Shown here: one piece after another, positions 44,885 through 54,596 of the stretch
How positions within the stretch are numbered: position 1 is the stretch's first letter
Layout: each line of letters opens with the position of its first letter
Origin: Peribacillus simplex
GTDB taxonomy: Bacteria; Bacillota; Bacilli; Bacillales; DSM-1321
Reading direction: 5' to 3'
Length of the DNA: 64,000 nucleotides
Assembly (NCBI RefSeq): GCF_900156045.1
Contig: NZ_FTMX01000002.1
Span: 682,001 to 746,000, forward strand
Made by a program: the position numbers and the translations under genes
The notes under the pieces: model-generated
What the model was told of the DNA's origin: nothing
Seen by the model: the letters and a program-made list of their open reading frames with translations, nothing else
The model's database searches: none

Positions 44885-46189
44885 TTAAGCTTCTACTATT
44901 GTTTCTGAATTCAATGAATTTTCTTTTTCGGTATTATTGCCAATCGTAAGGGCAATAATTGCTGCTACAATAATTGCTGCAATCATTAATATGAAAGATG
45001 AATTGTAAGAACCACCGCTGCTTTCAATCATATATCCCATTAAAAACGGGGCGATAAATCCTGCAATTGATCCGAAACAGTTAACAGTAGATGAGCCTGC
45101 AGCCATTATTTTCGCAGGAAGTGTGTCAACAACCAGACCCCAGAATGCTCCTTGAGCTAAGAACATGAAGAATGCTGCAACACATTGATACGTAATGACC
45201 ATTGCAGTGGAAGAAGCTTGAAGCATTAATAATAATGCTAAACCACCAATTACAGCATTAGGGATAAACACCCATTTTCTTTTTCCTTTTACTTTATCTG
45301 ACAAGTACCCACCAAGAACAATTGAAACTGTACCAACTAGATACGGTAAGGCACTGAAAATACCAGTATCCATTAAAGAAAGTCCTCTAACATTTATCAG
45401 ATAAGATGGAAGCCAAGAAGTAAAGCCCCAGAAAGTAATATCAAAGAAGAACCAAATAAGCGCCATTTGCCATAAAATAGGTTTTCTTAAAAGTTCCTTA
45501 AAGGAAACTCCAGATTTCTTTTCTTCTTTCAAATTTTCTGCCTCACTGTCTTCTTCTAATTCTGCAAGCTCTTCTTTCGTCATTTTAGGATGATCTTTCG
45601 GATTATCTTTGAATTTAAACCAGATATACAGACCGATTATAGTGCCCGGAATACCCATTACGATAAACACTGTACGCCATCCAAATGCCGCAATGATTGC
45701 TGCCGCAGCAATAGCAGCAAGAGCCGGTCCTAACGTATTAACTGTTGACTGAATTCCTGTGGCCGTCCCGCGTTGCTTACTAGGAAAGTAATTAGCTATT
45801 CCTTTGTATGCAGCACCTGGTAAACATGCCTCACCTAAACCGAATACGAATCGAATAATTAACATAAGTGGATAAGAAAAAATTAAACCAGTCAATGATG
45901 TGAAAATTGACCACCATACAATCGCAATGCTCATCACACGACGAAAGCCAAATTTATCTGATAACATCCCGCCCGGTATTTGGAAAAGTGCATAACCTGC
46001 AAAGAAAATACTTAACAGTAACCCTTGAGCTGTCGCAGTTAGATTTAGATCTTCACCAATAAAAGGCAATGCAATAGTGATAACCATTCGATCAAGGAAA
46101 GAAAACAGCCAACATAACCATAATACAAATAAGACAGTATAACGAACTTTCCATTTAAATTTCTTATTCATCTGAAGTTGTTTGTTCAT
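44885..46189 (-). CDS. MFS transporter, anion:cation symporter type (hexuronate/sugar-acid-like)
   Basis: The 434-residue protein has 12 membrane segments. SFLDRMVITIALPFIGEDLNL at the N-terminus and GGMLSDKFGFRRVM in the loop 2-3 motif resemble ACS-family transporters (ExuT/GudP), which import sugar acids. The long central loop is acidic. GGAGG lies 10 bases before the ATG. Two IclR-type motifs and two cre-like boxes upstream tie it to the same regulon as the aldolase and the split transketolase; this points to a sugar-acid substrate. Confidence 0.85.
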   Translation of the reverse strand: MNKQLQMNKKFKWKVRYTVLFVLWLCWLFSFLDRMVITIALPFIGEDLNLTATAQGLLLSIFFAGYALFQIPGGMLSDKFGFRRVMSIAIVWWSIFTSLTGLIFSYPLMLIIRFVFGLGEACLPGAAYKGIANYFPSKQRGTATGIQSTVNTLGPALAAIAAAAIIAAFGWRTVFIVMGIPGTIIGLYIWFKFKDNPKDHPKMTKEELAELEEDSEAENLKEEKKSGVSFKELLRKPILWQMALIWFFFDITFWGFTSWLPSYLINVRGLSLMDTGIFSALPYLVGTVSIVLGGYLSDKVKGKRKWVFIPNAVIGGLALLLMLQASSTAMVITYQCVAAFFMFLAQGAFWGLVVDTLPAKIMAAGSSTVNCFGSIAGFIAPFLMGYMIESSGGSYNSSFILMIAAIIVAAIIALTIGNNTEKENSLNSETIVEA

Positions 46190-47090
46190 TAATCAAAAAC
46201 CTCCTGAATGATTTCATTTATATGCTAAATACGCTGGACATTACCCACTGATCACTTTCATACAAGCGCTTACAATTCCACCATCCAAAAAAATAAATCA
46301 TTAGCATATTTACATCGACATAACTTTTATTTGTGCTGTTAAGCTGATTTCATAGATATTATTTTCCGTCAGATTTTTCTATAGTTCGATTTCGATGAAG
46401 CGCTTTCAAATTATCTCTCACCCCTTCATAAATAGATTTGAATAATGTTAAAACTGAAGATGTAATCCATGGCCATTGTTTCTTAATAAGCAACATCGTT
46501 TCTTTTTATTTCCGAAAAATTTTATATAAAAAGAATTATTGGCTATGTCGTTATACATAGCAATCATTGTGCTGATTTTTGTTGTTTTAAGGTAGATAGG
46601 CAAGAATGCGTCGTTTTAAAAAACACTATAGTAACTGGTTCTCATTTGACTATGACTGGATGATTGGATGATATAAATAGAGGAGATATTTTTTGCTTTT
46701 AAATAAGGAATCGTTAAATTTTACCAATCCCCGTAGACTTTCTTTCCTATATAGATTCTCTTCAGTCCTTCCTTATTGTTTTTGTTGCTTATTAAGAAAC
46801 GAAGTTTCACCATAATTCCAATATTATCTTATTTATAATATTCTTACCTGAAATGAATTCTAACATGTGCACGGATTCATTTCAAGAAAATTCTGAATTT
46901 TATATTCTTACCCTCTAAAGTTTAATATACAGCTTTTTTCCTTCACTAGTCATGTAATAGTAATTGATATTTTATTGTTTTGATTTACATGAAAATTGCC
47001 GGTTATCCAAAAAGATTGCTCTTGCTACCTATCATTTTCGTCAGTCAAGTTATCCTACTAATTAAAAATGGCCTCTTAAAACACATGACA
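46190..47090. promoter_or_regulatory. Long control region of the MFS transporter
   Basis: Two IclR-type motifs (GCAACATCGTTTC at 46490-46502; GAAACGAAGTTTC, a clean inverted repeat, at 46796-46808) and two cre-like boxes (46261-46274 and 46395-46408) fall here. No supported protein gene was found in this interval. Confidence 0.5.
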
Positions 47091-47127
47091 AAACCCCACC
47101 TGTTCCCAATGGCAACTGGTGGGGTTT
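47091..47127 (-). terminator. Intrinsic terminator after the 46-residue ORF
   Basis: AAACCCCACC (47091-47100) pairs with GGTGGGGTTT (47118-47127), followed leftwards by TTTTG in RNA sense. Confidence 0.75.
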
Positions 47128-47189
47128 CTAACTGGCTTCTACATCTACATCAACCGGGAGGTCCATCTTGTGCAATCACGTCCTTTCAT

Positions 47190-47330
47190 TTAAACGGCTA
47201 ATTTACTGTATTCATCCAACTGATCTTTGGTTAAACTTTTGATGAAGTGGTCGAAGTTTATCGACTCGATTTCATACCTTTCACAAATCTTTACATAACT
47301 TTCATAGGCTTTATCCTGAATGTTCATCAT
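47190..47330 (-). CDS. Small protein of 46 residues, unknown function
   Basis: The short ORF begins MMNIQDKAYESYVKICERY and ends KDQLDEYSKLAV. It is preceded by AAGGAGGAG seven bases from the ATG at 47328-47330 and followed by a good terminator at 47091-47127, so it has the full signal set of a real gene. The product is soluble, helical and charged. I do not recognise the family. It is transcribed leftwards and stands alone between the MFS promoter region and the amidase cluster. Confidence 0.65.
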   Translation of the reverse strand: MMNIQDKAYESYVKICERYEIESINFDHFIKSLTKDQLDEYSKLAV

Positions 47331-47880
47331 CTTGACTCCTCCTTCTGTTATATAACAATAAATTTAACTTATTAATAATATATAACAACTGTAATTTCCC
47401 GTCAATGTATTTTTCTGAAAATTCGGTAAGATTTTCATTATCTTAGTATTTCCCACATTGTTCTTCGCTAACCGTCATATAAAGAAAAAGCCGCCTTAGC
47501 GACAGCTCCGATCAAAAGCTGTTTCACCCGTTATTTCCATAAAGCAGGATATAGAATGCCTGTTACATTAACGACCAATTGAATAACGTAAAAAACCAAC
47601 TCTCCATTTAGGAAAATTGGTTTTTACCATTTCAACGATAGATTACCTAAGCAATGCAGTCAGTACTTATTTGTAACTGCTACAAGCACACCAGTGTTTT
47701 TAGTTCTACCACTAATAACTCCACCTAAAATTTAGCACTCCCAAGGAAGACTCCACAGGCGCGGCGCCTAGAAGGCTCCCGGACCGCCCGCGGAAAGCGA
47801 GTGCCAAGAGTGAAAAATAATGTCATTATTAGGTTTGGATACAGTCTGAGCATGTACTCTGGCCTGCTATTCCTTATAAA
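47331..47880. other. Intergenic region with hairpin and partial GC-rich repeat
   Basis: It holds an imperfect terminator-like hairpin at 47591-47625 (AAAAACCAA with TTGGTTTTT) and, at its right end, the second GC-rich repeat. No gene is supported. Confidence 0.5.
47734..47813. repeat. GC-rich Bacillus-type intergenic repeat, copy 2 (shorter)
   Basis: It shares the CCACAGGCG, GGCTCCCGGACCGCCC and CGCGGAAAGCG blocks with the 19.5-kb element but lacks part of the left arm. Its ends carry short inverted repeats (GCACTC and GAGTGC). Confidence 0.65.
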
Positions 47881-48780
47881 TTAACTGAACAGCGCTTTAT
47901 TCGCTCCCTTTTTTGAAGGAGATGGGGATGGAAGTATTTCTTTTTGTAATATAGGGCCGTATGTATCGACACGTCGGTCTCTAAAGAATTGCAGAATTTT
48001 TCTAGTCTTTTCTATCTCTTTTAAATCAATTTCCTGCACAATAATTCCTTCTTCATCGTCAAGTGAAGCTAAGATATTCCCTAATGTATCGCTAATGAAT
48101 GAACCACCGTAAAAATTCATGTCCTTTTCCTGGCCCACTCGATTTGTCGCAGCAACAAATACACCATTAGAAATGCCATGAGCGGAAATTGCCTTTTCCC
48201 AGGATGATCTTGTTGATATCTCGGGATGATCTGGCTCTGAACCAATAGCGGAAGGATAGAATAATATCTCTGCACCTTGTAAGCTCAAAATTCGGGCAAC
48301 TTCTGGAAACCACTCGTCCCAACAAATCCCGACTCCTATTTTTCCATAAGCCGTTTCATAGACAGGATACCCAGTATTGCCTGGAACGAAATAATATTTT
48401 TCATGATACTGGGGACCATCCGGAATATGATTTTTTCTTGTAATCCCTAAACATTCTCCATCAGCATCAAATACAGCTGCACTATTGAAATATATGCCAG
48501 CACCCGCTCTTTCGTAAAAAGGGACAATCAAGACAATTGCCAATTCCTTTGCTAATTCACCCATTTCGGCTAATGTACCGCTATCTACATCTTCAGCTAA
48601 ATCATAATTTTCCACATTGACCGTTTGCGGAAAATATTGCGAAGAAAATAGTTCCTGTAAGCAAACGATTTGTGCACCTTTATTTACTGTTTCTTTTATT
48701 TTCTCTATCGTTTTTTGAATATTTTGCTCAATGAATTCTCCGCAATGAATTTGAATAAGGCCGACTTTTACTTTTGACAT
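47881..48780 (-). CDS. Nitrilase-superfamily amidase, N-carbamoylputrescine amidase / beta-ureidopropionase-like
   Basis: The 299-residue enzyme has the Glu-Lys-Cys triad in CLQELFSSQYFP, TRKNHIPDGP and GICWDEWFPE. The segment HIPDGPQYHEKYYFVPGNTG closely resembles N-carbamoylputrescine amidases (AguB). No agmatine deiminase gene lies nearby; instead it follows a YtcJ-like amidohydrolase and a permease, so another N-carbamoyl compound may be the substrate. Confidence 0.82.
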   Translation of the reverse strand: MSKVKVGLIQIHCGEFIEQNIQKTIEKIKETVNKGAQIVCLQELFSSQYFPQTVNVENYDLAEDVDSGTLAEMGELAKELAIVLIVPFYERAGAGIYFNSAAVFDADGECLGITRKNHIPDGPQYHEKYYFVPGNTGYPVYETAYGKIGVGICWDEWFPEVARILSLQGAEILFYPSAIGSEPDHPEISTRSSWEKAISAHGISNGVFVAATNRVGQEKDMNFYGGSFISDTLGNILASLDDEEGIIVQEIDLKEIEKTRKILQFFRDRRVDTYGPILQKEILPSPSPSKKGANKALFS

Positions 48781-48812
48781 TTTTCACTACCTGCCTTTTT
48801 ATATTTTTTTAT

Positions 48813-50438
48813 TTATACAGTTTGGACGACCTGGTTTTCATATACGATCTTTCCATCCATGATCGTCATCATCACTTCTGTTTCAAGAATTCCCTCTGTT
48901 GATATGCTAAATAAATTTTTATTTAATACTGCGATATCCGCTATCTTCCCGGCTTCCAATGTGCCTAATTCCTTTTCCCTAAAGGACCCGAATGCCGGTG
49001 TAGCCGTGTAGTATTTTAACGCTTGTGCCAATGTTACTCCTTCTGACTCTTTCCACGCTTTCCCGGTTAAATCTTTTCTGGTGATTGCCTGATAAATACC
49101 CATCATGGGATTTAAGGGCACTACAGGAAAATCTGTACCAAAGGCAATTTTAGCACCAGTATCCACTAGTGTTTTGATAGGATAATAAAGAGGTTGTTGT
49201 TTCTCACTGATTCTGGCTGTATATGCCTCACTTTCCATTAATTCAATGTGTTTAGGTTGAAAGGAGGCGATTACATCCAATTCCTTAAAGCGATGAACAT
49301 CATCCGGATGCAATACCTCCACATGCTCAATTACATGTCTAGCATCTCTTTTTCCATTTACGTTTCTCGCCTCTTCAAATGCATCCAATGCTAAACGGAC
49401 TGCACCGTTACCAATAGCATGGAAACGAATTTGGAAATTTTCCTTATCTGCCTTTTTTACTAATTGTTTAATTGTTTCAGCTGGATAAGTGGTTCCGCCT
49501 TTTGTATCTGGACGGTCTTTGTAATGATCCAATAAAAAAGCAGTATGACTTGTAACAACACCATCAATAAATTGTTTTAATCCAGAAAAGGTGAGCTTGT
49601 CTGACTGATAATTTGTTTGTAATTCCTTTGCGTCAGCTAAATCCATTTTTAACTCCGGCGAAAAGTGGATCCTGGTTGTAAGTAACCCTTCTCTCTCAAA
49701 TTCCTTAAAAATTTCAAGATCGTCTAATGGATTTGGTGCAATTTTAGCTCCGTATAAATCATTAACGGATGTGATTCCCAATCTTTTTGTTTCATTAAGG
49801 AAACCTTGGAATAGGCTTACCCGTTTATCTTTCGGTAATTTGTATGCATGTTCTGATGCATACCCAATTGCCTGTTCAAATAGAAGGCCTGTCAGTTCCC
49901 CATTTTCATCTTTTCCAATTTCTCCATATTCCGGATCTGGGGTATCCTTCGTTAATTGAATCATTTCCATCGCTTTACTATTAATCCATGCGTAATGCAC
50001 TTCTGCATTGAATAATAAAACAGGGCGATCACTAATGTATTTATCTAGTGTTGTTCTATGTGGCAGCACTTTGTTCTTCCAATTGGTATGATCCCAACCG
50101 ACACCGAATATCCAGTCATCATTTGGTCTCGTTTCTGCAAATTCACCTACTATTTTGGCTGCATCCTCTTCTGAAGCTGCATCAAATAATTTGGCACTGT
50201 CCTTCTGTAAAATGCTTCCCATCATAATGTGCATATGAAAATCATGAAATCCAGGAATGATTAGTCCGTCTTCCATGTCATACACTTTTGTTTGATTTCC
50301 AAGGAATGACATTATATCTTCTTTAGAACCGATTTTAATAATTTTATTTTCTTTAATGGCTATAGCTGCTTTTATTGGCTCTTCTTGTAACCCAGTGAAA
50401 ACATGTTGACCAGAAAGAACGATGTCTGCCTTTACCAT
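48813..50438 (-). CDS. YtcJ-like metal-dependent amidohydrolase
   Basis: The 541-residue amidohydrolase-3 family protein begins with a beta-sandwich, has GFHDFHMHIMMG (metal histidines), HAIGNGAVRLALDAFEEA, RHVIEHVEVL and AFGTDFPVVPLNPM (catalytic Asp). Such enzymes hydrolyse N-formyl or N-acyl amines or imines. It lies between an APC permease and an N-carbamoyl amidase on the same strand; the three probably form one uptake-and-hydrolysis unit. GGAGG precedes the ATG. Confidence 0.85.
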   Translation of the reverse strand: MVKADIVLSGQHVFTGLQEEPIKAAIAIKENKIIKIGSKEDIMSFLGNQTKVYDMEDGLIIPGFHDFHMHIMMGSILQKDSAKLFDAASEEDAAKIVGEFAETRPNDDWIFGVGWDHTNWKNKVLPHRTTLDKYISDRPVLLFNAEVHYAWINSKAMEMIQLTKDTPDPEYGEIGKDENGELTGLLFEQAIGYASEHAYKLPKDKRVSLFQGFLNETKRLGITSVNDLYGAKIAPNPLDDLEIFKEFEREGLLTTRIHFSPELKMDLADAKELQTNYQSDKLTFSGLKQFIDGVVTSHTAFLLDHYKDRPDTKGGTTYPAETIKQLVKKADKENFQIRFHAIGNGAVRLALDAFEEARNVNGKRDARHVIEHVEVLHPDDVHRFKELDVIASFQPKHIELMESEAYTARISEKQQPLYYPIKTLVDTGAKIAFGTDFPVVPLNPMMGIYQAITRKDLTGKAWKESEGVTLAQALKYYTATPAFGSFREKELGTLEAGKIADIAVLNKNLFSISTEGILETEVMMTIMDGKIVYENQVVQTV

Positions 50439-50465
50439 ATTTATCCTCCTTAATGAAAATAGCTT

Positions 50466-51821
50466 TTATGCTTGAATTTCTTTTTCGATCGCACTATCAA
50501 TAGAAAGCTCTGGTGGCCGCTTACTAAACATTTTCGTATTAGAAAGGAGCATGATGAAACCAATTCCAAACCAGCCTAGTCCGAGTAAAAGTGCCTTTGA
50601 ATCAAGGCTGGTCCATAACCAAATTGTGAAACCAGTACCAATCAGCGGCAATATTAGGTACTTTAGTGTATTAATTCCGTTTCGCTGTTTTTCTTTAATG
50701 AAATAATGGGAAATAACCGAAAGATTAACAAATGTAAAAGCAACGAGCGCTCCAAAGTTAATAAAGGATGATGCTGTCACTAAATCAATAAATAACGCAG
50801 ATAAAGCAAAAATGCCCACTAAGATGATGTTGTGTGTTGGAGTTTGAAATTTTGGATGAATATGACCGAAAATTCTCTTTGGAAGAACTCCATCCCTCCC
50901 CATCGCATACAAAAGTCGCGAAACACTTGCATGAGCTGATAAACCAGACGCCAGCCCCCCGGTAATATAACCTGCCAGAAAAATAGATTGAAATAAATTA
51001 CCCCCGATGTACATAGCAATTTCCAAGGAAGCGGAATCTGGATCTTTAAAGGCTTGGAAATTTGGGTATACAAGGTGACTGATGTATGAGATGGTGACAA
51101 ACAGACCTCCTCCTATTAATGCAACGAGGAAAATAGCCTTTGGTATTATTTTTTTAGGATTGATGGTTTCCTCTGAAAATGTAGTAACAGCATCAAATCC
51201 TAAAAAAGATAAACATAAAATGGAAGATCCCGCTAATACTAAAGATAGTGGTATATCCCCATTCACGAATGGAGAACTCATGAATAATGTTCCTGAACCC
51301 ATTCCGTTAAGTAACCCTTTAATTGAGAGGAATGTAAATATAACTATTATCAAGAATTGACAGGCAACTAATAAAAGATTGATTTTTGTTGCTATTTTCA
51401 CCCCAATTATATTTACAATGGTGATTAAAATGACAAAGGCGATTAACCAGACGGAAAAAGGAACGGAAGGAAAATATGCGGTTAAGTAAATGGCGATCAG
51501 TAATCCATTGATCATTGGCAAAAATAAATAGTCCAATAGGATAACCCAGCCCACTAGGAATCCAAGGTGCGGATTAAAGGCCTTTTGTGTGAATGTATAT
51601 GCAGAACCGGCAACAGGGTAGGCCTTAACCATTTGACCATAACTATAGGCTGTAAATAACATACCAACCAAAGCCATGATATAAGCAGCAGGCACCATCC
51701 CTTTCGTTATTTCCGCAACAACCCCATAAGTAGAAAAAACTGTTGTGGGTGCCATATAAGCCAATCCAAATAGCACTAAAGGAAACACTGTTAACGAACG
51801 TCTTAATTTTGCATTCTCCAT
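50466..51821 (-). CDS. APC-superfamily amino acid/amine permease
   Basis: The 451-residue protein has 12 membrane segments and the APC signature near the N-terminus (LVLFGLAYMAPTTVFSTYG), FLGFDAVTTFSEETINPKK in the middle and GLSAHASVSRLLYAMGRDG. It resembles putrescine/amino-acid importers (PuuP/YcsG-like). It is first of the three-gene unit with the YtcJ-like hydrolase. Confidence 0.83.
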   Translation of the reverse strand: MENAKLRRSLTVFPLVLFGLAYMAPTTVFSTYGVVAEITKGMVPAAYIMALVGMLFTAYSYGQMVKAYPVAGSAYTFTQKAFNPHLGFLVGWVILLDYLFLPMINGLLIAIYLTAYFPSVPFSVWLIAFVILITIVNIIGVKIATKINLLLVACQFLIIVIFTFLSIKGLLNGMGSGTLFMSSPFVNGDIPLSLVLAGSSILCLSFLGFDAVTTFSEETINPKKIIPKAIFLVALIGGGLFVTISYISHLVYPNFQAFKDPDSASLEIAMYIGGNLFQSIFLAGYITGGLASGLSAHASVSRLLYAMGRDGVLPKRIFGHIHPKFQTPTHNIILVGIFALSALFIDLVTASSFINFGALVAFTFVNLSVISHYFIKEKQRNGINTLKYLILPLIGTGFTIWLWTSLDSKALLLGLGWFGIGFIMLLSNTKMFSKRPPELSIDSAIEKEIQA

Positions 51822-52104
51822 GTATCACTCCACCCTTATTCGTGATTAATTAACTAATATGCAAATACCATACCAAGTGGGGATTAATGGCATTTTCCCA
51901 ACATTTTAAATATACAGACAATTGAATAAATTAATAAGTTATGCAAACTTACATTAATTATTTAAGATTGCATAATGAGTCCTTAGCCGAAGAGTTGTCT
52001 CACCGCGTATTCCGGTTGATCGAATAAGGTTCGAAATAAGCTTTGAGCCGTAATCGCGACAGAGTTCCATTTCAATTCATGCCCCAAAGACAAGGCGGTT
52101 GAAT

Positions 52105-52920
52105 CTATTGAATTGTAATTTCCCGAATTCCCTTTTCAATTTCCTTTGAAGGTATATTACATAGCACCCTGCGCTCTTTCAGATAGTGATATTGTTGTCT
52201 ACTCTCCTGAACAAGCGACAAGTCTATCGATGCTGATAATACTTCTTCTTCACGTCCAGCTTCAGCAATTACCCTTCCATATGGATCAACAACAACGCTC
52301 TCTCCACAAAACGCAGTTTCCTCTAGCTGTCCAACTCGATTTGCCATCGCGACAAACATTTGATTCTCTTGTGCTCTGGCCTTAATGGCAAGGCGGTGTA
52401 CCGGACCATCCCAATTTCCATCTGTCAACACCAATAGTTCTGTTCCCATACTGGCAACTGCACGTGCTGTTTCTGGAAATTCTATATCGTAGCAAATGAG
52501 CAGTCCGATGTTTGTTCCTTGCCAGCTGCAGCTCCGATAATAATTTCCGGCTTTAACGGCTGAAGATTCGCCAGCCCACAAATGGGTTTTACGATAAGAG
52601 AGCAATAATCCTGTCGGTCCAACCAGAACAGTTGTGTTATATAGGTTTTCTCCCTCCTTTTCGTATAAACCAACAACAATTGAGGCATTAGATTTCTTCG
52701 CTTGACGTTCTATATGTTTAACAATTGGTCCATTTAATGGCTCGGCTAATGTACGGCAAACCTCCGGTGAAAGAAATCCCGTGATAAATGTCTCAGGAAA
52801 CACAATGAGGTCATGAGAATGACCATATTTATCAACGACATCATCTAAACGAGAAAGATTTTTCTCAATTCTCCCTTCTTCACAACTGAGTTGTGCCAAA
52901 GCGATATTTACCTTTTCCAT
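52105..52920 (-). CDS. Nitrilase-superfamily carbon-nitrogen hydrolase (second)
   Basis: The protein of 271 residues starts at the ATG at 52918-52920 behind GGAGGC. The triad is visible in IVFPETFITGF, SYRKTHLWAGE and LLICYDIEFPETARAV. This branch includes omega-amidases and other deaminating amidases. It lies about 180 bp upstream-adjacent to a decayed amidohydrolase fragment, echoing the hydrolase pair at 48-50 kb. Substrate unknown. Confidence 0.82.
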   Translation of the reverse strand: MEKVNIALAQLSCEEGRIEKNLSRLDDVVDKYGHSHDLIVFPETFITGFLSPEVCRTLAEPLNGPIVKHIERQAKKSNASIVVGLYEKEGENLYNTTVLVGPTGLLLSYRKTHLWAGESSAVKAGNYYRSCSWQGTNIGLLICYDIEFPETARAVASMGTELLVLTDGNWDGPVHRLAIKARAQENQMFVAMANRVGQLEETAFCGESVVVDPYGRVIAEAGREEEVLSASIDLSLVQESRQQYHYLKERRVLCNIPSKEIEKGIREITIQ

Positions 52921-52974
52921 AATAAAAGCCTCCGTATATTCGATGATTAAAAAACTCACCGAAATAATTATTGT

Positions 52975-53245
52975 GCCAATATTGAAAAATCAAATAAGAT
53001 AAAAGGTTTTCCGCCATAATATACGCTTGGGCATGGCTGTCTATAAATCGAGATAAAAGCCTTTTCCCTTTCAAATCTATCACTTTGGTGTCAGTCCCTT
53101 TGTAAGCTGCAGCATCCTCGCCACTACCAACGTAAAGAAACTCGTCTTCCCTAACCCAAACGGTTCAGCCAACTTCGACAACTGTGTAAACGCTGCCATT
53201 TTTAAAGATAAATCGGCCATTTGAATCGAGTCCCTCTTAGAAAGG
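52975..53245 (-). pseudogene. N-terminal remnant of a YtcJ-like amidohydrolase
   Basis: Reading leftwards, one frame encodes GRFIFKNGSVYTVVEVG, a TGA stop, then REDEFLYVGSGEDAAAYKGT, DTKVIDLKGKRLLSRFIDSH and AQAYIMA. This is the typical start of an amidohydrolase-3 protein up to the first metal site, where the normal HAH reads HAQ. It carries an internal stop and the remaining four-fifths of the gene are missing. Confidence 0.8.
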
Positions 53246-53252
53246 CAATCCA

Positions 53253-54596
53253 TTACCCGATTATTTGATTTTCTTTATCCTTTTCGTCCATCGTCCTATT
53301 TTCAGAGAAAGGAATACTTTTACTTTGACTATTGCGGACAAATAATACTGAGATAAGGGATGCGATACAAAGAAATACTAAAAAGAATGCTAGTGGAATC
53401 CAAGAATTATTGTAAGCGCCAACTAATATAGTCGCAATCATTGGAGCAGTTCCACCAAATAATGCAGAGCCTGTTTGATAACCAAGTGTTATTCCTGTAT
53501 AGCCAACATTCGTACTAAACATTTCAGTAAACATTGTACCAATAGTCGCCGCAATTGGGGGCCATAGAATTCCTAAGCCTACTATTGAAATAACGTATAA
53601 CCAAGTGGTAGATTGTAAGGAAAATAAATAAAAGTATGGAAAGGCAAAAAGAGTTATTCCGATTGTACCAATAAGAAAAACAAGTTTACGGCCAATTTTA
53701 TCAGATAACATTCCCATGAACGGCATGCAAATCGCTGTAACAATTGTTGCTACAGTAACTACATTTAACGCTGTAGTCCTTGAAAAACCTATTGTTTCCG
53801 TAGCATACGATATGAAAAATGTGGAAAATAAGTAGAATGGTCCCACCTCAACACATTTTGCACCTAAAGAAATTAATACCGCTTTCCAATGATATCGTAA
53901 TGTCTCAAAGAGTGGGATCTTTACGACATTTCCTTTTTCTTTCTCTTCCTTGAATGCCGTAGTTTCCTCAATCCCTTTTCGTATCCAAATACCGATAACA
54001 ACCAAAATTGCACTTAGGATAAATGGAACTCTCCATCCCCATGAAAGGAATTGGGATTCAGGAAGTAAACTCATTAATGAAATAGAGAATGTTCCAAGTA
54101 ACATCCCAAGAGGGATTCCCATTGCAGGAAAACTTCCAAAAAAGCCACGTCTTTCTTTAGGTGCAGATTCAACCGCTAAGAGGATTGCCCCTCCCCATTC
54201 TCCACCAAGTCCGATACCTTGAACGAGACGAAAAAAAACAAGAAGGATCGGTGCCCAAAGCCCTATCATGTTATATGTTGGCAGGAGTCCAATACATACT
54301 GTAGAAATTCCCATTAATAAAAGTGAAAGCACGAGAGTATTTTTCCTGCCAAACTTGTCTCCCAAATGACTAAAAACTAGCCCTCCAAGGGGTCGTATAA
54401 AAAATGTAATTCCAAATGATGCATAAGCAAGCAATAAACTTATAAACGGATCGTCATTAGGAAAATACAATTTATTAAATACAAGTGCAGCAACGGTTCC
54501 ATAAAGAAAGAAATCATAAAATTCAATAGTACTGCCAAGTAAACTCGCAAATAATATCTTTTTTGATTTCTTGTCCAGTTTCTTTTTTCCACTCAA
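53253..54596 (-). CDS. MFS transporter, metabolite:H+ symporter (MHS) family
   Basis: The 447-residue protein has 12 membrane segments and MHS motifs: LGSTIEFYDFFLYGT, GDKFGRKNTLVLSLLLMG, RLVQGIGLGGEWGGA and KERRGFFGSFPAMGIPLG. It starts at a TTG at 54594-54596 behind GGAGGTG. MHS proteins import organic acids, betaines and aromatic acids. A 32-bp perfect palindrome upstream suggests control by the GntR regulator at 61.9 kb together with the oxygenase genes; it may import the pathway's substrate. Confidence 0.87.
   Translation of the reverse strand: MSGKKKLDKKSKKILFASLLGSTIEFYDFFLYGTVAALVFNKLYFPNDDPFISLLLAYASFGITFFIRPLGGLVFSHLGDKFGRKNTLVLSLLLMGISTVCIGLLPTYNMIGLWAPILLVFFRLVQGIGLGGEWGGAILLAVESAPKERRGFFGSFPAMGIPLGMLLGTFSISLMSLLPESQFLSWGWRVPFILSAILVVIGIWIRKGIEETTAFKEEKEKGNVVKIPLFETLRYHWKAVLISLGAKCVEVGPFYLFSTFFISYATETIGFSRTTALNVVTVATIVTAICMPFMGMLSDKIGRKLVFLIGTIGITLFAFPYFYLFSLQSTTWLYVISIVGLGILWPPIAATIGTMFTEMFSTNVGYTGITLGYQTGSALFGGTAPMIATILVGAYNNSWIPLAFFLVFLCIASLISVLFVRNSQSKSIPFSENRTMDEKDKENQIIG

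Noticed and set aside
46693-46815. 40-codon plus-strand ORF with AGGAG and a TTG start
   Set aside because: It overlaps the IclR-type operator and has low-complexity, unrecognisable sequence; probably chance.
46980-47201. 73-codon plus-strand ORF
   Set aside because: It runs through the terminator hairpin and antisense to the better supported 46-residue ORF.
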